Assembly: GCA_018873245.2 (NCBI GenBank)
Contig: JAEMBT020000009.1
Span: forward strand, 5,077,180-5,141,179
Reading direction: 5' to 3'
Origin: Archegozetes longisetosus
Taxonomy: Eukaryota > Arthropoda > Arachnida > Sarcoptiformes > Trhypochthoniidae
Length of the DNA: 64,000 bases
This document shows positions 23,766 to 36,255 of this stretch, piece by piece; position 1 is the first letter of the stretch; every line of letters begins with the position of its first letter. The notes beneath the pieces are model-generated. The model had not been told where the DNA came from. It saw only the letters and a program-made list of their open reading frames with translations, and did no database searches. Position numbers and translations under genes: made by a program.

Positions 23766-25790
23766 TCAAATTTGGGATTTAGTACAACTTTTCTCTTTGA
23801 ACGTAGTTATTTTCATATCACTCAATACACAGAATTCAGATTTCCCTGAATTCGATTTCGGTCTGTGATGATTATGGTATATAAGTTCGCCATTAAGTAT
23901 GAATACAGAAAAAAATATGCCACAAACAAGAGGTCCGATAGCTATCTTGCTATTAGAGAGAGTGAAATTTTGTTGCTTTTTATCACAAAATTGATTAGCC
24001 TGAATATCCGGGTCTGAACTCATTTTCCAGCCATATTCAAGTGCTACTGAAATCCATTTATGATAAAGTCCAGTCTCCTCCAAGTGATACATACTTTAAA
24101 AAGTATTCTATTGAGAACGTATATAATTTTCTGAAAAATCTCTTACATATTCTCAAGCGGTCCAACGACTGATTGACTTAAATCCTTATGAAAAACCATA
24201 CTTTGAGGTACAGAAAAGTAATGATTCGAAGCTATGTGCAAATTAGGGTCATTTCCTTTCAGTAAATGTAAATTATATGAATCCGAAATGACAACATGTG
24301 TTGACAATTCGGACTTGATATGATGTGCATTTATAGATAGAGTTACAAGTTCCGCACCAATTTCTGGGCGAACATTACCGTTCTCTTTACTTTTTAGTAG
24401 AATTTGCAGCTCTATATCTGATCCTCTTTTCTGAAGTAAAGAAATATAAAAATTACTTTTGAAAACTTTTTATAGATTCAATAATTTCACCTGAATTAGA
24501 TCTATTTCTTTCTCGGTTAAAATTAATAATGGGTTCAAGTCATGTCTGTTGAGAATGTCTTCAAGGGATTCAATTAGGGTATAAGGACTGTGTATAGTTT
24601 GAGAAAGGATTAGACTCGATAAACAGTACAACAATATCATGGAGACAATTAAGAATGAACTGTAAATTATGCGCAAAACTGGAGTCCACTTCTTGATCTT
24701 CAAATCTATGAGACATCAGTCATAGGCGAAAATGAGTTTTCAGTTCAATTGATAAAACTTACGTCTTAAACAAATAATCTCATTGATTGTCCACCACTCT
24801 CTATAAAAAGCTGACCAAAATTTCATGTTCTTATTAGTTTTCAATATTTCCATAGTTAATATGAGACAAGTAACAAAGATTTCAATAAATATGAGAAACC
24901 AAATCTTTATCAGACAAATTTCAATTTAGTTTTTCAAAAAATGTTTGTATAACAGATGACTTACCAATAAGTCAAAAATATGAAAAATTGAGAAATAAGA
25001 ATCTATCTCATTAGAAGAATATTTCTCTCTAATAAATTAATCAATGTCTTGTGTTTGAACGCTGCAATTGACGTTTTAGTAAATGAAGTCAACATATCTG
25101 TAACTGTCTCGGTATCGAGATATATATCTAGTCTCTAAGACAAGAAAGTAATAAAATTTGTGATATTTTTACTTAAATTTAATACTTTATCTTTCATGTA
25201 TAGCATGTGAGGAATAGCACTGTCTTCATAGCCTGGAATCGTAAGTCGAGCTCATTTTCGACATAAACAGGAATAGCACTTAAGTTTGATTAAAAGAGAT
25301 ATAAAAGTTTTAAATCATAATTATTTAAAATTATATCTTTAATCATCTTTTAGGTAATTGAAGATGTGAAACTAAATACTACTCGTTCATCTGTTTTCTG
25401 AGAACAAAATAATTTTGATAATTAAATGCAAATTCAACTCCTAAATTTGATGTTCGGATCACTAATTTGGAAAAATATATTTTTATGCTCATAAAAGATG
25501 AGAAGTCTTACTTGAATTGGGTTCTTCTGACATATTCTTTCATTACGAAATACCAGGGACTGCAGAAATAGTTTGTGATCGAATTGGCAGAATCCTTATG
25601 TTAAGATTTGATAGTTAAATAATTTTATAATTAAAATCAGTCCGGTATGAAACTTTTTTACCGCTAAACTCCAACTGAATGTAACATTTCTTTTAGCTTC
25701 GAAGTCATATCCAAATTTTTGAATACTGTTATTCGGGAATAATTCTCCGGAATAACATTCAAAGTTTGCAGTTTTTTCAAATTCTACCAT
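23766..25790 (-). CDS. Ionotropic-receptor-like gene IR-B (two single-base deletions)
   Basis: Minus-strand paralogue of IR-A with the same eight-exon plan: 25790-25662, 25594-25512, 25278-25186, 25134-24965, 24904-24763, 24705-24491, 24430-24147 and 24093-23766. Exon 1 reads MVEFEKTANFECYSG, M3 has SMILLYCLSSLILSQTIHSP, and the last exon has LEETGLYHKW and M4 IGPLVCGIFFSVFILNGELI, followed by a longer cytoplasmic tail than the paralogues. Exons 3 and 4 are each one base short of the frame kept by the other copies (in LDL..IPGYED and in LLER.YSSNE). The other exons are open and every splice site is intact. Either two assembly indels or a very young pseudogene; an intact version would be about 481 residues. 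It converges on IR-A across transposon-filled DNA. Confidence 0.78.
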
Positions 25791-26040
25791 TTATTTAGCT
25801 TATAAAACTCTCAAACTGCGAAAAAATTCTCCCAAACAAAATGAGGAAACTCAAAAGAAAAGTTTGAATGAATAAATAAATTAGCCTATTGTGAAAGAAA
25901 TATGAAAGTGTTGAAATTGATATAGTATTACTATGATTAACAGATCGTTAATGTTGTGAAAAACAGTCTAGAGAAACTTTTCACTCAATTGGCAAAAAGT
26001 CATTCTAAAGAGAGCTAGGCTTTTCTTCCCACTATCAAAG

Positions 26041-26453
26041 TGTACTATGTTGAGTTTACCAATCGATTGAGCACGTGAAATAGCACTTAATTAAAAACAT
26101 ATTAAGTACTTCTAATTAACATTATTAATGCAGACAAAATTAATATGCAATTAGACTTGAAGATCACGACACTATAGAACTTAGCAAAATCTATGCCAGA
26201 CCGATACAGGGAAGTGCTTGAAAAAAAAAACAGTTTTGCAACTCATCATAAATATTAATTGTAATGTTTGTTATTTCGTAATTAATCTATGAGATTAATG
26301 TTTGCTTAAATTAAAAGATAGTTAAAAATGCATATTTTTTATTTGCATGTGAACCTTGTATCTATTGATGACATTAATTAGTAGTACTAAACATGTTTGT
26401 AACGAAGTGCTACTTCAGGTGCTCTATCGATTGATAAACTCCAACATAGTACA
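26041..26453. mobile_element. MITE with TGTACTATGTTG ends
   Basis: The left end TGTACTATGTTGAGTTTACC pairs with the right end (complement TGTACTATGTTGGAGTTTAT), and the similarity extends inward about 90 bp, through ATCGATAGAGCAC-type sequence. The interior is AT-rich and non-coding. Confidence 0.65.
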
Positions 26454-27579
26454 ACGTCTAGTTTGAAAAAGTCATTCTAGTTATACATTACACATCAATT
26501 AATTTTAGAATAAATTAATTTTAATTAAATGTTACCGAATCGTTAATATCAGAAAACTTTTAAAACACAATATTATTGCATGCAAAGTAAATTGCACTCT
26601 AAGAACTTATACAAAAACATATCTACAACTGCAATCAACCTGTATTTCTATATAAGTAGTACATATGAAGCTTTGTCTCTAAATGTACGGTAGAGAAAAA
26701 GTAAAATAATAGGCAGTATGTCCTGTTATCTTCTAAACACATATAACACATATATTTGATGCAATTTTTCTTTAATGTCACGCATTGATCAGATGTCACT
26801 TATGAATATGGTTTGAAATAAGTAAAAGAAAAAACTGTTCAGCAATCATTGTGTTTAGTTAAAAAAAACCTTTTGTATTAAAAACAGTGCCTACAATAAA
26901 TGAGATAGTTTTTGCTCATTAAACTTACTTAATAACTAAGTATTGTTGTGATAAAAAATAACTTCAGACTAATTAAAAGAGTCAGTCTTTGTTTAGAAAG
27001 TACTGGACAACGTTTTTAGCATATGTTATAATATTAATATATTGAATTGCCATTTCTAAACACTAATTCTATAACTTTAAATTTGATGATTAAAAGTTTG
27101 TTCGAAGATACGAAAATTGAATTGATGAGTAATTTATTTGACGTGTGATTAAAATGTAAAAGCTTTAATTGCTTTATCTGAGTTTAGAAACTAAAGGGAC
27201 ATTGTATATAAAGTCAAAACTGAAAAGCAGTGTTTCATTTTCTCTACTTTACATTTTTGAGGTAAAGTCTCATATCAAGCACTTAATAGTGAAAATATGA
27301 ATCTGAATAGTTCACTTGTTCTTCGTTAACATTTCATCCAAGAAATAATTGTAATTTTGTAATTAATAAAAATTGTTATTTCATAATCGAAACATGAAGA
27401 AGCTTTTCAAAAAAAATCTTATCCTCCTTTAACGCTTTATTCTAAGAATTTCAAAATGTTTAGCAAATTTCAAAATAAAATTTTTCTTTCGTTGCAAAAC
27501 TGTTTTTCGATTTATTGATTCCTATTCTTATTTTAATGGTTTAGATTCACGATAAGAAGTCATATAGTATTGATAAAGG
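26454..27579. other. AT-rich stretch with no gene seen
   Basis: Only short AT-driven frames. It lies between the 5' end of IR-B and the Tc1 element, so IR-B regulatory DNA may be in the MITE or further upstream here. Confidence 0.4.
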
Positions 27580-27581
27580 TA

Positions 27582-29301
27582 CAGTTTTGGCCGATCAGTT
27601 TGAATGATGCACCCAAAATGATACTTTCTTACAAACATTTTTTGCATTACTAATTAGTATTGTTAAAGGATATATGTTTTATATGCATTTATTTTTCGAC
27701 TGAAAAAAGCAAAATATGCAAATAAGTTAATATAATGTAAGAAATTAGTTTACTTTAATTCTTTAAACAATTTATTGATCAATACAAAAAAATGTCAAAA
27801 ACGAGTTGTTTCTCCGTTATTTGCAATGACTGCTCTATATCTATCACGCATAGAGAGTGCTAAAGTTTGAAGGGTTTTTGAATCTAAACCCATTTGATTC
27901 CATTGAAACTGCAATTCATTCCACAAAAGTTCAGGATTATTAAAGATCTTATTCTCTTTTTTAATTCTTCTACTTATTAACCCAAATAAATTTTCAATTG
28001 GATTACAATCAGGACTATAAGGAGGGCGTGCAATAACTCTCTCAGGCCCGAATCGCAAAACCAAGTACGCTAGTGTTTGATAACTCGTATGTATTCTGCT
28101 ATTATCATGCAGAATGTAAAAATCCATGCCAGGGAAGACTCTGAGAGTAAGGAATGACATAGTCTTCTAAATATTCCACATACTGGTCAGAACTAAAGTT
28201 ACCATTATATTTAATTATAGGACCAATACCAGCATAAGAGAAACATGCACAACAAATTATACAACTCCAGCCTGAACTCTGCATTTGCAGAATATTTTCT
28301 GGATCAAAACGAGTTCCTACCATTCTTCTAACCCTAACCTGACCTTTAGGGCCAGTCTCAAAACTAAATTCATCGATAAATATTGTTTTTCGCCAGATTT
28401 CTTCCAAATATTGAGAATTCTCTTCCGCGATTTCAACTCTTTGACGCTTTGCGTTTTCGGTCAGACGGGTTTTTTTTGCCATAATTCTGGATCTTAAACC
28501 TGCATCTAAAAATCCATAAGTAAATGGGGTGTTAATTATTTGAATTAATTTAGAAAAAATAATTTATACATATAGTGTAGAACTAATTACAGGGTCGACC
28601 TGGGTAATTAATTACCGAAAATATCCCGAATGATCTACTTGAATTATCGATAATTGTCGCAACATTTTCAGAATTACCGACATTTACCCAAAACCGAAAA
28701 TTTCATAAAATTTCAGAAATTTTCGGAAATATTACCGAAAACTTTCATTCTTACCCAGCAGTCTTTGATTCAATGTTCTTCGAGCAACTTTAATACTCAA
28801 ATTTAATTCTTCCCTAATTTTTGTCATAATTACTTCGACGGATTCAAACTTATAAAAGACTGCAGCTTCAATTATTCGTTGATCCTGATCCTCAGTGGTT
28901 TTCTTAGTGCTACCTCTGTATTTTGGTTCAAGCTGTCTATCTCGAATCCAATTATTACCTATTCTTGATACAGTTGACTGTGAACACTGAACTTCTGGAG
29001 CTATTTGTCTTTGCGGAACCCTTTGAGCTAATCGCCACACAATAAGTGCACGTTGACGCATTGTTAGAGGCATTATTTTAAACCAACAGTTTAATCAGTG
29101 CTTATTATTTACACAAATCTAATTATTTACGTTTGTTTATGTCTCTGATTAGTCAGGGATTTTCATAAAAAATATTTATGCGCTAATTTCGAATATGCAT
29201 ATAAAACACATTTCTATTAATAATACTAATTAGTAATGCAAAAAGTGTTTGTAAGAAAGTATCATTTTGGGTGCATCATTCAAACTGATCGGCCAAAACT
29301 G
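27582..29301 (-). mobile_element. Nearly complete Tc1-like transposon
   Basis: A 1720-bp element with 80-bp terminal inverted repeats that differ at one position by my reading (they start CAGTTTTGGCCGATCAGTTT), flanked by TA (27580-27581 and 29302-29303). The near-identity of the arms, and a transposase with only one frame break, point to recent activity. It encodes the transposase listed separately. Confidence 0.93.
27795..29073 (-). CDS. Tc1-like transposase with one intron and one frameshift
   Basis: DDE transposase for the surrounding element. Exon 1 (29073-28755) has the N-terminal helix-turn-helix (MRQRALIVWRLAQRVPQRQI, then SQSTVSRI). Donor G/GTAAGA, a 249-nt intron, and acceptor TTTTTAG/AT join it to exon 2 (28505-27795), giving RLLDAGLRSRIMAKK, the expected Tc1 linker. 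Catalytic residues: Asp in FIDEFSFE, Asp in ILHDNSRIH, Glu in SPDCNPIENLF; 36 residues separate the last two (D-D-36-E spacing). Near 28120-28140 a single missing base moves the frame between VIPYSQS and VFPGMDF. Otherwise it is open, about 340 residues. The intron holds CAGGGTCGACC and AT-rich sequence, possibly a small insertion. Confidence 0.88.
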
Positions 29302-29303
29302 TA

Positions 29304-30196
29304 CTACTTCTTAGTCTTAAGTGTTTAATAGTTACATTTGGGAACTTGTATTAAAACTTTTTCTCATATTTGAGTTTCAAATAATGACTAATATGTTATC
29401 GTTATACAAATGAAGCGTATATAAAATACAAGCTCGATATAACAAACACTTAAAAGGCGAAAGTTATTGTTCGTTACGTTCGTTGTTGTTGTTGCCTCCA
29501 CTTCTGTGATGCGATTCACATGAGTCTTGAGGCCTCCAGAAAGGCGATTGCATTTTCAGGTGCACTCCAGAGAGAAAAAGGTCCATACGATGAGTGTGTT
29601 GAAGGGAAGAAAGGCTGGGGCATGGAGAGAAAATGTGTTTGGTGTTACGTTCGTTCATATTAACGTTCGCAGAATTTGTAAGTTTAAAATGAATTATGCC
29701 CAAGAATTAGATGAAACAGTAAAAGTAGATAATAAGACATTCATTTTTATTCTTCATTTGAATATAAGTTGATTAATTAGATTCATATTCTACTAGTGAG
29801 GTAACTACTAATTAAATAAACCTATGTTTAATTTAATTAAATGTAATGTTATAATGAAGAAGTGACACCTTTACTTATACTAAATGATATCTTGACATAA
29901 AATTAAACCATAAAATAAGAATAAAATTGGTGTTAAAAAATCGATAAACAGAAAAATATTTATTTTCTTTGAAATTGGGCAGTTGTATTGTGTCTTTGAT
30001 GAGATTTTATTGGAATGTTTTATATTGAAGTTTAAATAGTTCTTATTATGAATCATTGTATCAATAGTATAACAAGAAACTGAATACTATTCTCATTTCT
30101 TTTCATATTACTCAAAGGCACTTCAATAACTATATTCACAGGTTTAAGAAAATATTTAATCAAATTTGATGAAACTTTATTAAAGCTTAAAACTGA
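29304..30196. other. Intergenic stretch with a less AT-rich patch
   Basis: About 29460-29670 is clearly richer in G and C than its surroundings and includes CGTTACGTTCGTTGTTGTTG. Open frames on both strands across it show no family motif. The rest, up to the first gustatory-receptor copy, is AT-rich; the 150 bp before 30197 resemble the sequence before 32994, so the duplicated unit includes upstream DNA. Confidence 0.45.
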
Positions 30197-31541
30197 ATGA
30201 CGTTGACTGTAGAAAGTGATTTCGATCCTTCACAAATATTAGCACAAGAGTTGTTGGTCACTTCTGCTGGAGCTCATTTATACTTCATCGGTTCATCTCT
30301 TTTCGAAAGTGGATCGATCAAAAGGAGCAGATTTCATAGCCCAATATTGATTGCTATAACGAATTCTATATTTCTAACCAGATCTATTATTTCTTTGCTA
30401 TTACCAGAAGAAAATCCAGAATATTTCATAATATATCTCGACATCTCATACTTTTTAAACGCGAGAATTCACTTTAACATCACAGCCATTATTACATCTT
30501 TCTTAACGCTGATTATACAATGGATTCATTATAGAAATTACAAAAACAATGTATTTCCAACTTATTTGAAACCATTTGAGATGGTATCAGGACTGACTTA
30601 ACCACTAAGTATTGGACTTTCAAATAAAGACAAAGTCTACAAATTTATTGAAATAGCGAAACGATTATTCTTGATTTGCGATAATTTCTTAAAGCCAGTG
30701 TTCACAACAATTGTTTTTCTTTGTTTTAGTTTACCGATGATTTTCAACTGCTCTCTCGTTCAATTCATTTTCTATGTACTCCCTGTAAATTTGATCTTTG
30801 TTTTAGGCACTCATTACGTTAATATGATTCTTATGTATCATATCATCTACTTTTACCTCATTTGTTATTACATTTTAATTAAAGCTGATGGATTCAATAA
30901 GGAAATTAAAGCTTTTGCCAAAAACAAGTATAAATTGACAAACAAAAGAGCTATGGCTATAATGAAGACTTTGGACTCAAACTATGTGGAAATCGATTCG
31001 TTTAACAAATACTTCTGGTTGAAATACATGTTCTGGGTTTGGCTTCTATTCTCGTCTATAATTAATTTATTCCAATTGATGAGCATATTCTCAAAAACTG
31101 ATTTGATAATCAAATTCATTTTCATTTACTGTTCAATTATTATTATAATCCTTCTGATATTAATAATAAAATGTGCCTCTTCTGTCGATTATCAAGCAAA
31201 TAAACTATGATCTACTATTAGAATCGTGTTTATTCCCAATAAGTTGTCTCTAACTAATGCCTCACAAATGAAAGTTTGTAAAACTTACAAAAAACCAAAA
31301 ATTCTTAATTAAATTAACGAAAATTTTCATTATCATTCAGTTGTCGTTATTCATGGAGAGATTGAGTCAAAAGAAAATGGGATTTTATTGTTGGAAACTA
31401 TTTATTATAAACCAATTTCGTGGATATGAAGTAAGAACTAATTCTTAATTTTATATAGATTTTAAGATTATTTTTAAAATTTATAGATTGCATTCATGAC
31501 TAATTTTTATGCTGAAAATCATAGAAATGTCGTTGTATTGA
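30197..31541 (+). pseudogene. Gustatory-receptor-like pseudogene, first tandem copy
   Basis: Closely similar to the intact gene 2.8 kb downstream, with the same three-exon plan: about 30197-31273, 31341-31430 and 31487-31541. Exon 1 starts MTLTVESDFDPSQILAQELL. It is broken by a nonsense change after MVSGLT (TAA where the other copy has TCA), a 2-bp loss near 31208 just after VDYQANK, and another 2-bp loss in exon 3. The splice sites and exon 2 are intact. The frame between lesions is well kept, so inactivation is recent. Confidence 0.85.
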
Positions 31542-31739
31542 TATAAGAATGTACTACAAGTTCTTGACTTTTATTACGTAATATCTGCTTCAAAATTACT
31601 AGTATTGTGTGATCACTATCATCACTTTAACTAAAGAAGCGCTACTTGAAGAAGTAGTTTTAAAAGCTTAACCAAATCAGCGCGAAACTCAGCAGAAATA
31701 CAAGCAAAACCAATATAAATATGATTTTATTATCATTAT

Positions 31740-32113
31740 CTTTGGACATGGATGATGATGATGATGATAATGAAATCATGTTTACACTAATTGTCCTCAA
31801 ACATTGGGTGATTTGAAAATAAATATTGAAAATGAAATTGAAAAAATAACTACTGAAAGCTTGATCAATGTTTCTGAAAGTATAATTCAAAGAGTTATGC
31901 TCTGTTTGAAGAATAACGGCCACACTATCGTCATTTGCTATAAATTCAAATAACATGTACTTTTAAAACACTTTTTTTATTTTGTTTATGAACTGATAAA
32001 AAATGCATTTTGAGTTAATGCCCTTTTATTTAAGTATAAAGTAGTTAATCTATTTTTGATAGGAATCGTAAAAAGTTTTATCTGTGGTGACTAAGTTCAG
32101 TTTTAAAGTGTGC
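31740..32113 (+). mobile_element. Mariner-like 3' fragment
   Basis: A plus-strand frame TLGDLKINIENEIEKITTES, followed by NVSESIIQRVMLCLKNNGHT, matches the end of mariner transposases. About 140 bp downstream AAAGTGTGCACCCTGTA looks like a mariner terminal repeat. The 5' half is missing. Confidence 0.65.
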
Positions 32114-32993
32114 ACCCTGTATTTATGATACGGTCTATATCCTTTAAGTCTCACGGATACTATTATTATTTTATTCTCATAATGAAAATCTAATTGGTTT
32201 GTATCTGACTAAACGCTTTGGTTTAATTAATAAATGATTCAAAATATAATAATGTAATATATTTTTTAATAGTCGGGCTGGGCGGGTTCACGTTAGCTTG
32301 AGAATCTTGCGAGCGGGCCAGCCAGTCAATTTCTCAAACTTGCAGACCACTAGCATACATTTTGGCAGGGAGCTGGCTTTTGACCTAGCTTACATTTGTA
32401 AGCAAGTTGCTCGCTATCATCTTGACAAGGTGGTTCCTGGATGTGGATGATTGTAAAACTATACAGATTCACTTTTACCTCCTAATTCCGTAACACCAGG
32501 TTATTTCAAGTTTTGTCCATTGATAACCTTTTCCGTTGCCAATACTTTTTCAAATACATAGTTTGTTAAAGAACGATTTTTAGTCAATGTTCCATAGATC
32601 CTGGTATTCGCCTTTTAATATAAGTTTCTTAATGAGAGTATTAGAAGTGATAATTTACTAACACTAAATGATGTAATATCGTGAAACCTAACTATTAAAC
32701 TAAGAATTAGCATAAACAAATCAATAAATAGAAAAGTTTTGCAATAAAATAGAAATTCGTTTTTAAATTTTCTAAACAAAGCAATTGATCGACTTTTCGG
32801 TAGTTTATAATGCAAAGTTTCTCTATAAAATTTAGTTATTTTTATCACGAAATCATTAGATTAATGTCAATAGCATAGTAAAAAGATCGAATATTTTCAT
32901 CATATCTTTTCATATGACTTAGAAGCACTTCAAGAACTATATTCAAAGGTTTTAGGAAATTTATAATACAATTCAATTAAAGCTTAAAACTGA
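32114..32993. other. Upstream region of the intact gustatory receptor
   Basis: Contains a GC-richer patch (about 32275-32340, GGGCTGGGCGGG) of unknown origin. The last 130 bp resemble the upstream flank of the first copy. No TATA box in a convincing place. Confidence 0.4.
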
Positions 32994-34335
32994 ATGGCGT
33001 TTAATATAGAAGGTGATTTCGATCCCTCACAAATATTAGCACCAGAACTGTTGGTCACTTCTGCTGGAACTCATTTATATCTGATCGGTTCATCTCTTTT
33101 CGAAAGCGGGTCGATCAAAAGGAACAGACTTCGTAACCCATTGTTAATTGCTATAACAGTTTCAATATTTTTGGTCAGATCGATCATTTCTTTACTGTTA
33201 CCAGAAGAAAATCCTGAATATTTTATAATTATTTTCGACTTTTCATACTTTTTGAATGTCAGAATCCACTATAATATCACAGTCATTGTCTTGTTTTTCT
33301 TAACACTGATTACACAATGGATTCATTATAGGAATTACATGAATAATGAATTTCCGACTTATTTGAAACCGTTTGAGATGATATCAGGACTGACCTCACC
33401 CCTAAATGTTGGACTTTCAGATGAAGATAAAATCTACAAATTCATGAAAACAGCGAAACAAATATTCTTTATTTGCGATATTCTAAAACCAGTAGGCATG
33501 ACAGTTGCTTGGTTTGGTGTGAATTTGCCAATTATTTTCAACTGCTCTCTTATTCAATTCATTTTCTATGTATTTCCTCTGAATTTGGTCTTCCTTTTAA
33601 GTTGTTATTACATGTATACTATTGTTATGTACCATATCGTCTACTTTTCCCTCATTTGTTATTACCTACTGATTAAAGTCAAAGCAGTAAACGAGAAAAT
33701 CAAGATTTTTGCCAAAAGAAAATCTAAACTCAATAGTAACAGAGCAATGTTAATAATGAAGACTCTAGACTCAAACTATGTGGAAATCGAATTGTTTAAC
33801 AAAGGTTTTTGGTCGAAATACTTATTCTGGAATTGGCTTCTATTCTCATCTATAATTAATCTAATCTTATTCATGTGCATATTCTCAAAAACTGGATTAA
33901 TAATTAAACTTGTTTTCATTTACGCTTCTATTATTTTCACATTACCTCTGATAATAATCATAAGATGCTCCTCGTCTGTCAATTATCAAATAAATAAAAC
34001 CTATGATCTATTATTGGGAATTTTTTTTACACCAAATAAATTGTTGTTAACTAATGCCTCTCATTTAAAAGTTTGCAAAACTTATAAAAATTGAAGATTC
34101 GTTAATTAAATTAATAATTTTGTTTCATTTAGTTCTCATCATTCATTGAGAGATTGAGTCAAAAGAAAATTGGATTCTATTGTTGGAAACTATTTATTAT
34201 AAACCAATTTCGGGGATATGAAGTAAGAACTAATTCTTAATTTTATATAGATTTTAAGATTAATTTTCTAATTTATAGATTGCATCCATGACTGTAATTT
34301 TTATGCTGAAAATCATAGAAATGTCGTTGTATTGA
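32994..34335 (+). CDS. Gustatory-receptor-like gene, intact, three exons
   Basis: Predicted seven-helix chemoreceptor of the arthropod gustatory receptor superfamily. Exons 32994-34070, 34133-34222 and 34279-34335 join in phase 0 at all junctions (donor AAA/GTTTGC is non-standard but kept in both copies) to give 407 residues. Exon 1 holds an acidic N-terminus (MAFNIEGDFDPSQILAPELL) and six hydrophobic segments. Exon 2 is FSSFIERLSQKKIGFYCWKL and on to QFRGYE. Exon 3 is the last helix, IASMTVIFMLKIIEMSLY. Two short phase-0 C-terminal exons and a short tail are typical of gustatory receptors. The canonical TYhhhhhQF ending is replaced, so the protein is divergent. If the donor after exon 1 is not used, the frame would end at 34094 with 366 residues and no last helix. 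No ligand can be inferred. Confidence 0.78.
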
Positions 34336-35164
34336 TCTGAGAATGTACTACAAGTTCTTGATTTCTATTACGTAATATCTGCTTCAAAATTACTAGTATA
34401 TCTATTTCTCTAATTCTAACTCGTTATACTTATTATACTGTAGTTGAAAGTATCAAAGATTAATATCGGCATATGCCAGATTTATGTGCAACTGATAGAA
34501 GCAGAATATTTTTGCCTTAAAGTGAGGAATCAAATCCTAGTCTTATCTATATTAGAAAAATGATTTTGTGGTATTTTGATTTTAAGTTCGGTTGTGCCGT
34601 ACAGGTACTCAATGAAAGTCTGTCTTGTCTTAGGTTTTAGTAACTGATCTAACAATTGTTCAAAGTTTTATGACTTTATTAACTTCTTTGACTTTCCGTT
34701 TTATATTTATATATGTAAAAACGGTTGAAGTTATTGAACTTCAATTTGCATTTATTTTGAGAAATCAAGTGATTTCTCAGTATTAATCCTTTTGTTTGTT
34801 TAAAGCAACTCATACACTACTTAATCTCTAAGACCAAAAACATTGCACACAAACATTGTCATTTTGTCCTTCGATTTATTTTACAAGTTTTAGAAATATT
34901 TTCAGTATTAAGATTTTTGATTGAGGAGAGTGTACATAAAAGCTATTTTTTAAGTAAAAATAAAGACTTTTGATACACAAAAATCTTACATATATAAATT
35001 TTATCATAAAATTTAATACTATATGATGGATATTCGTTTAAAGCAGTATTCATAAACTGCACTCGAGGCTTAAGTGTGGTCTAAAAAAGACGTCTAATGA
35101 AATGGTACGCTCATTTTGGTCTGAAATATTCACAATTAAAGCTTAACTATGCTAAGGTTCTACC
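34336..35164. other. 3' flank of the gustatory receptor
   Basis: 34340-34720 matches the flank of the relic at 14518-14930. The remainder is AT-rich and holds nothing recognised. Confidence 0.45.
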
Positions 35165-35668
35165 TAGGGTGACCACATGTTCTCCTTTAGGGAGAACAGT
35201 CCTCTTTTGACAAATTTTGTCCTCTGTTCTCCCGGGGGTCAGGGGAGGACAATACAATGTCCTCCTCTACAAAAAGCATTAAGATTTCCTGAGACTGTAA
35301 TTATTTCTTATGTTTGTATGCAAAAGTCAAATTATGCCCTTCTCGAAGTCAAAGATAGTATAATTTCGCATATATATACATTATAAAGGGAACAATTAGG
35401 AGGTTTGTTCATAATATGGTGCAATAATACGTTTGACTTATCAAATACATGTGACGTAGTTATAAAAATTTTAATCAAAACAATCCCTCTTTTTAATTGT
35501 GAATCACAATGTCTCAGAAGAGAAGCAAAAGAATATAAGAAGTATTCATTTAGACACAAATTGTATTAAACTAAACAATATGTGAATAAAAAATAAAAAT
35601 GTCTTCCTCTGTTCTCCCTTTCAATTACTTAAGTCCTCCCGTATAGCAGTTATGACGTGGTCACTCTA
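35165..35668. mobile_element. hAT-like MITE, TAGGGTGACCA family (copy 3)
   Basis: Starts TAGGGTGACCACA and ends GTGGTCACTCTA, with an 8-bp target duplication GTTCTACC / GTTCTATC (35157-35164, 35669-35676). The subterminal sequence GGGAGAACAGTCCTC differs from copy 2, so this is a sister subfamily. Non-coding. Confidence 0.8.
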
Positions 35669-35676
35669 GTTCTATC

Positions 35677-36255
35677 GGCTAAATCTAGACAAAATCTAAA
35701 ATATAAGATTACAAGTTATAAATTTTTGAAAGTCACCCTTAACTTAAGTGTTATTCATAAATAAGGCTGTATAACTTTTAAACGTTGTAGTAATTACATG
35801 CTATTCGCATACACTGACATTGTCATAAACATGTATTAATGTATATAATATTTAATTCAAATTGAATTGCAGTAAAAATTTGAGCACAAAATGTTTGGTT
35901 TGAATATTATTTTCAGTCATACTAATTTGAAAAATTTTACATCAATTATTGTTAATAGTGTCTAAATATATAGAATAAGAAAGTAATTTATAAACAAATT
36001 GAATGTCACAAAATAAATAAATGTAAAGCATAAAAATACAAATTGGGCGGTATTTCCATTTAAGTTTCGTTTCACAATCTTGGTGAAAGCGACATATTTG
36101 AGGTTTTTGGGACTCTGAATCGAATAGTGAAGGTCTAGAGTTAAGATAAGCGGTTTTAAATATAACGAGAAGAAGCTTTGTATCCTTTTATTATAGTATT
36201 GAAAAAGAGAGATAGCTATACATTTATAGACTCAGTTAAAGAAGTTGACCTAGAC
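35677..36255. other. AT-rich stretch with no gene seen
   Basis: Nothing recognised on either strand. Confidence 0.4.
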
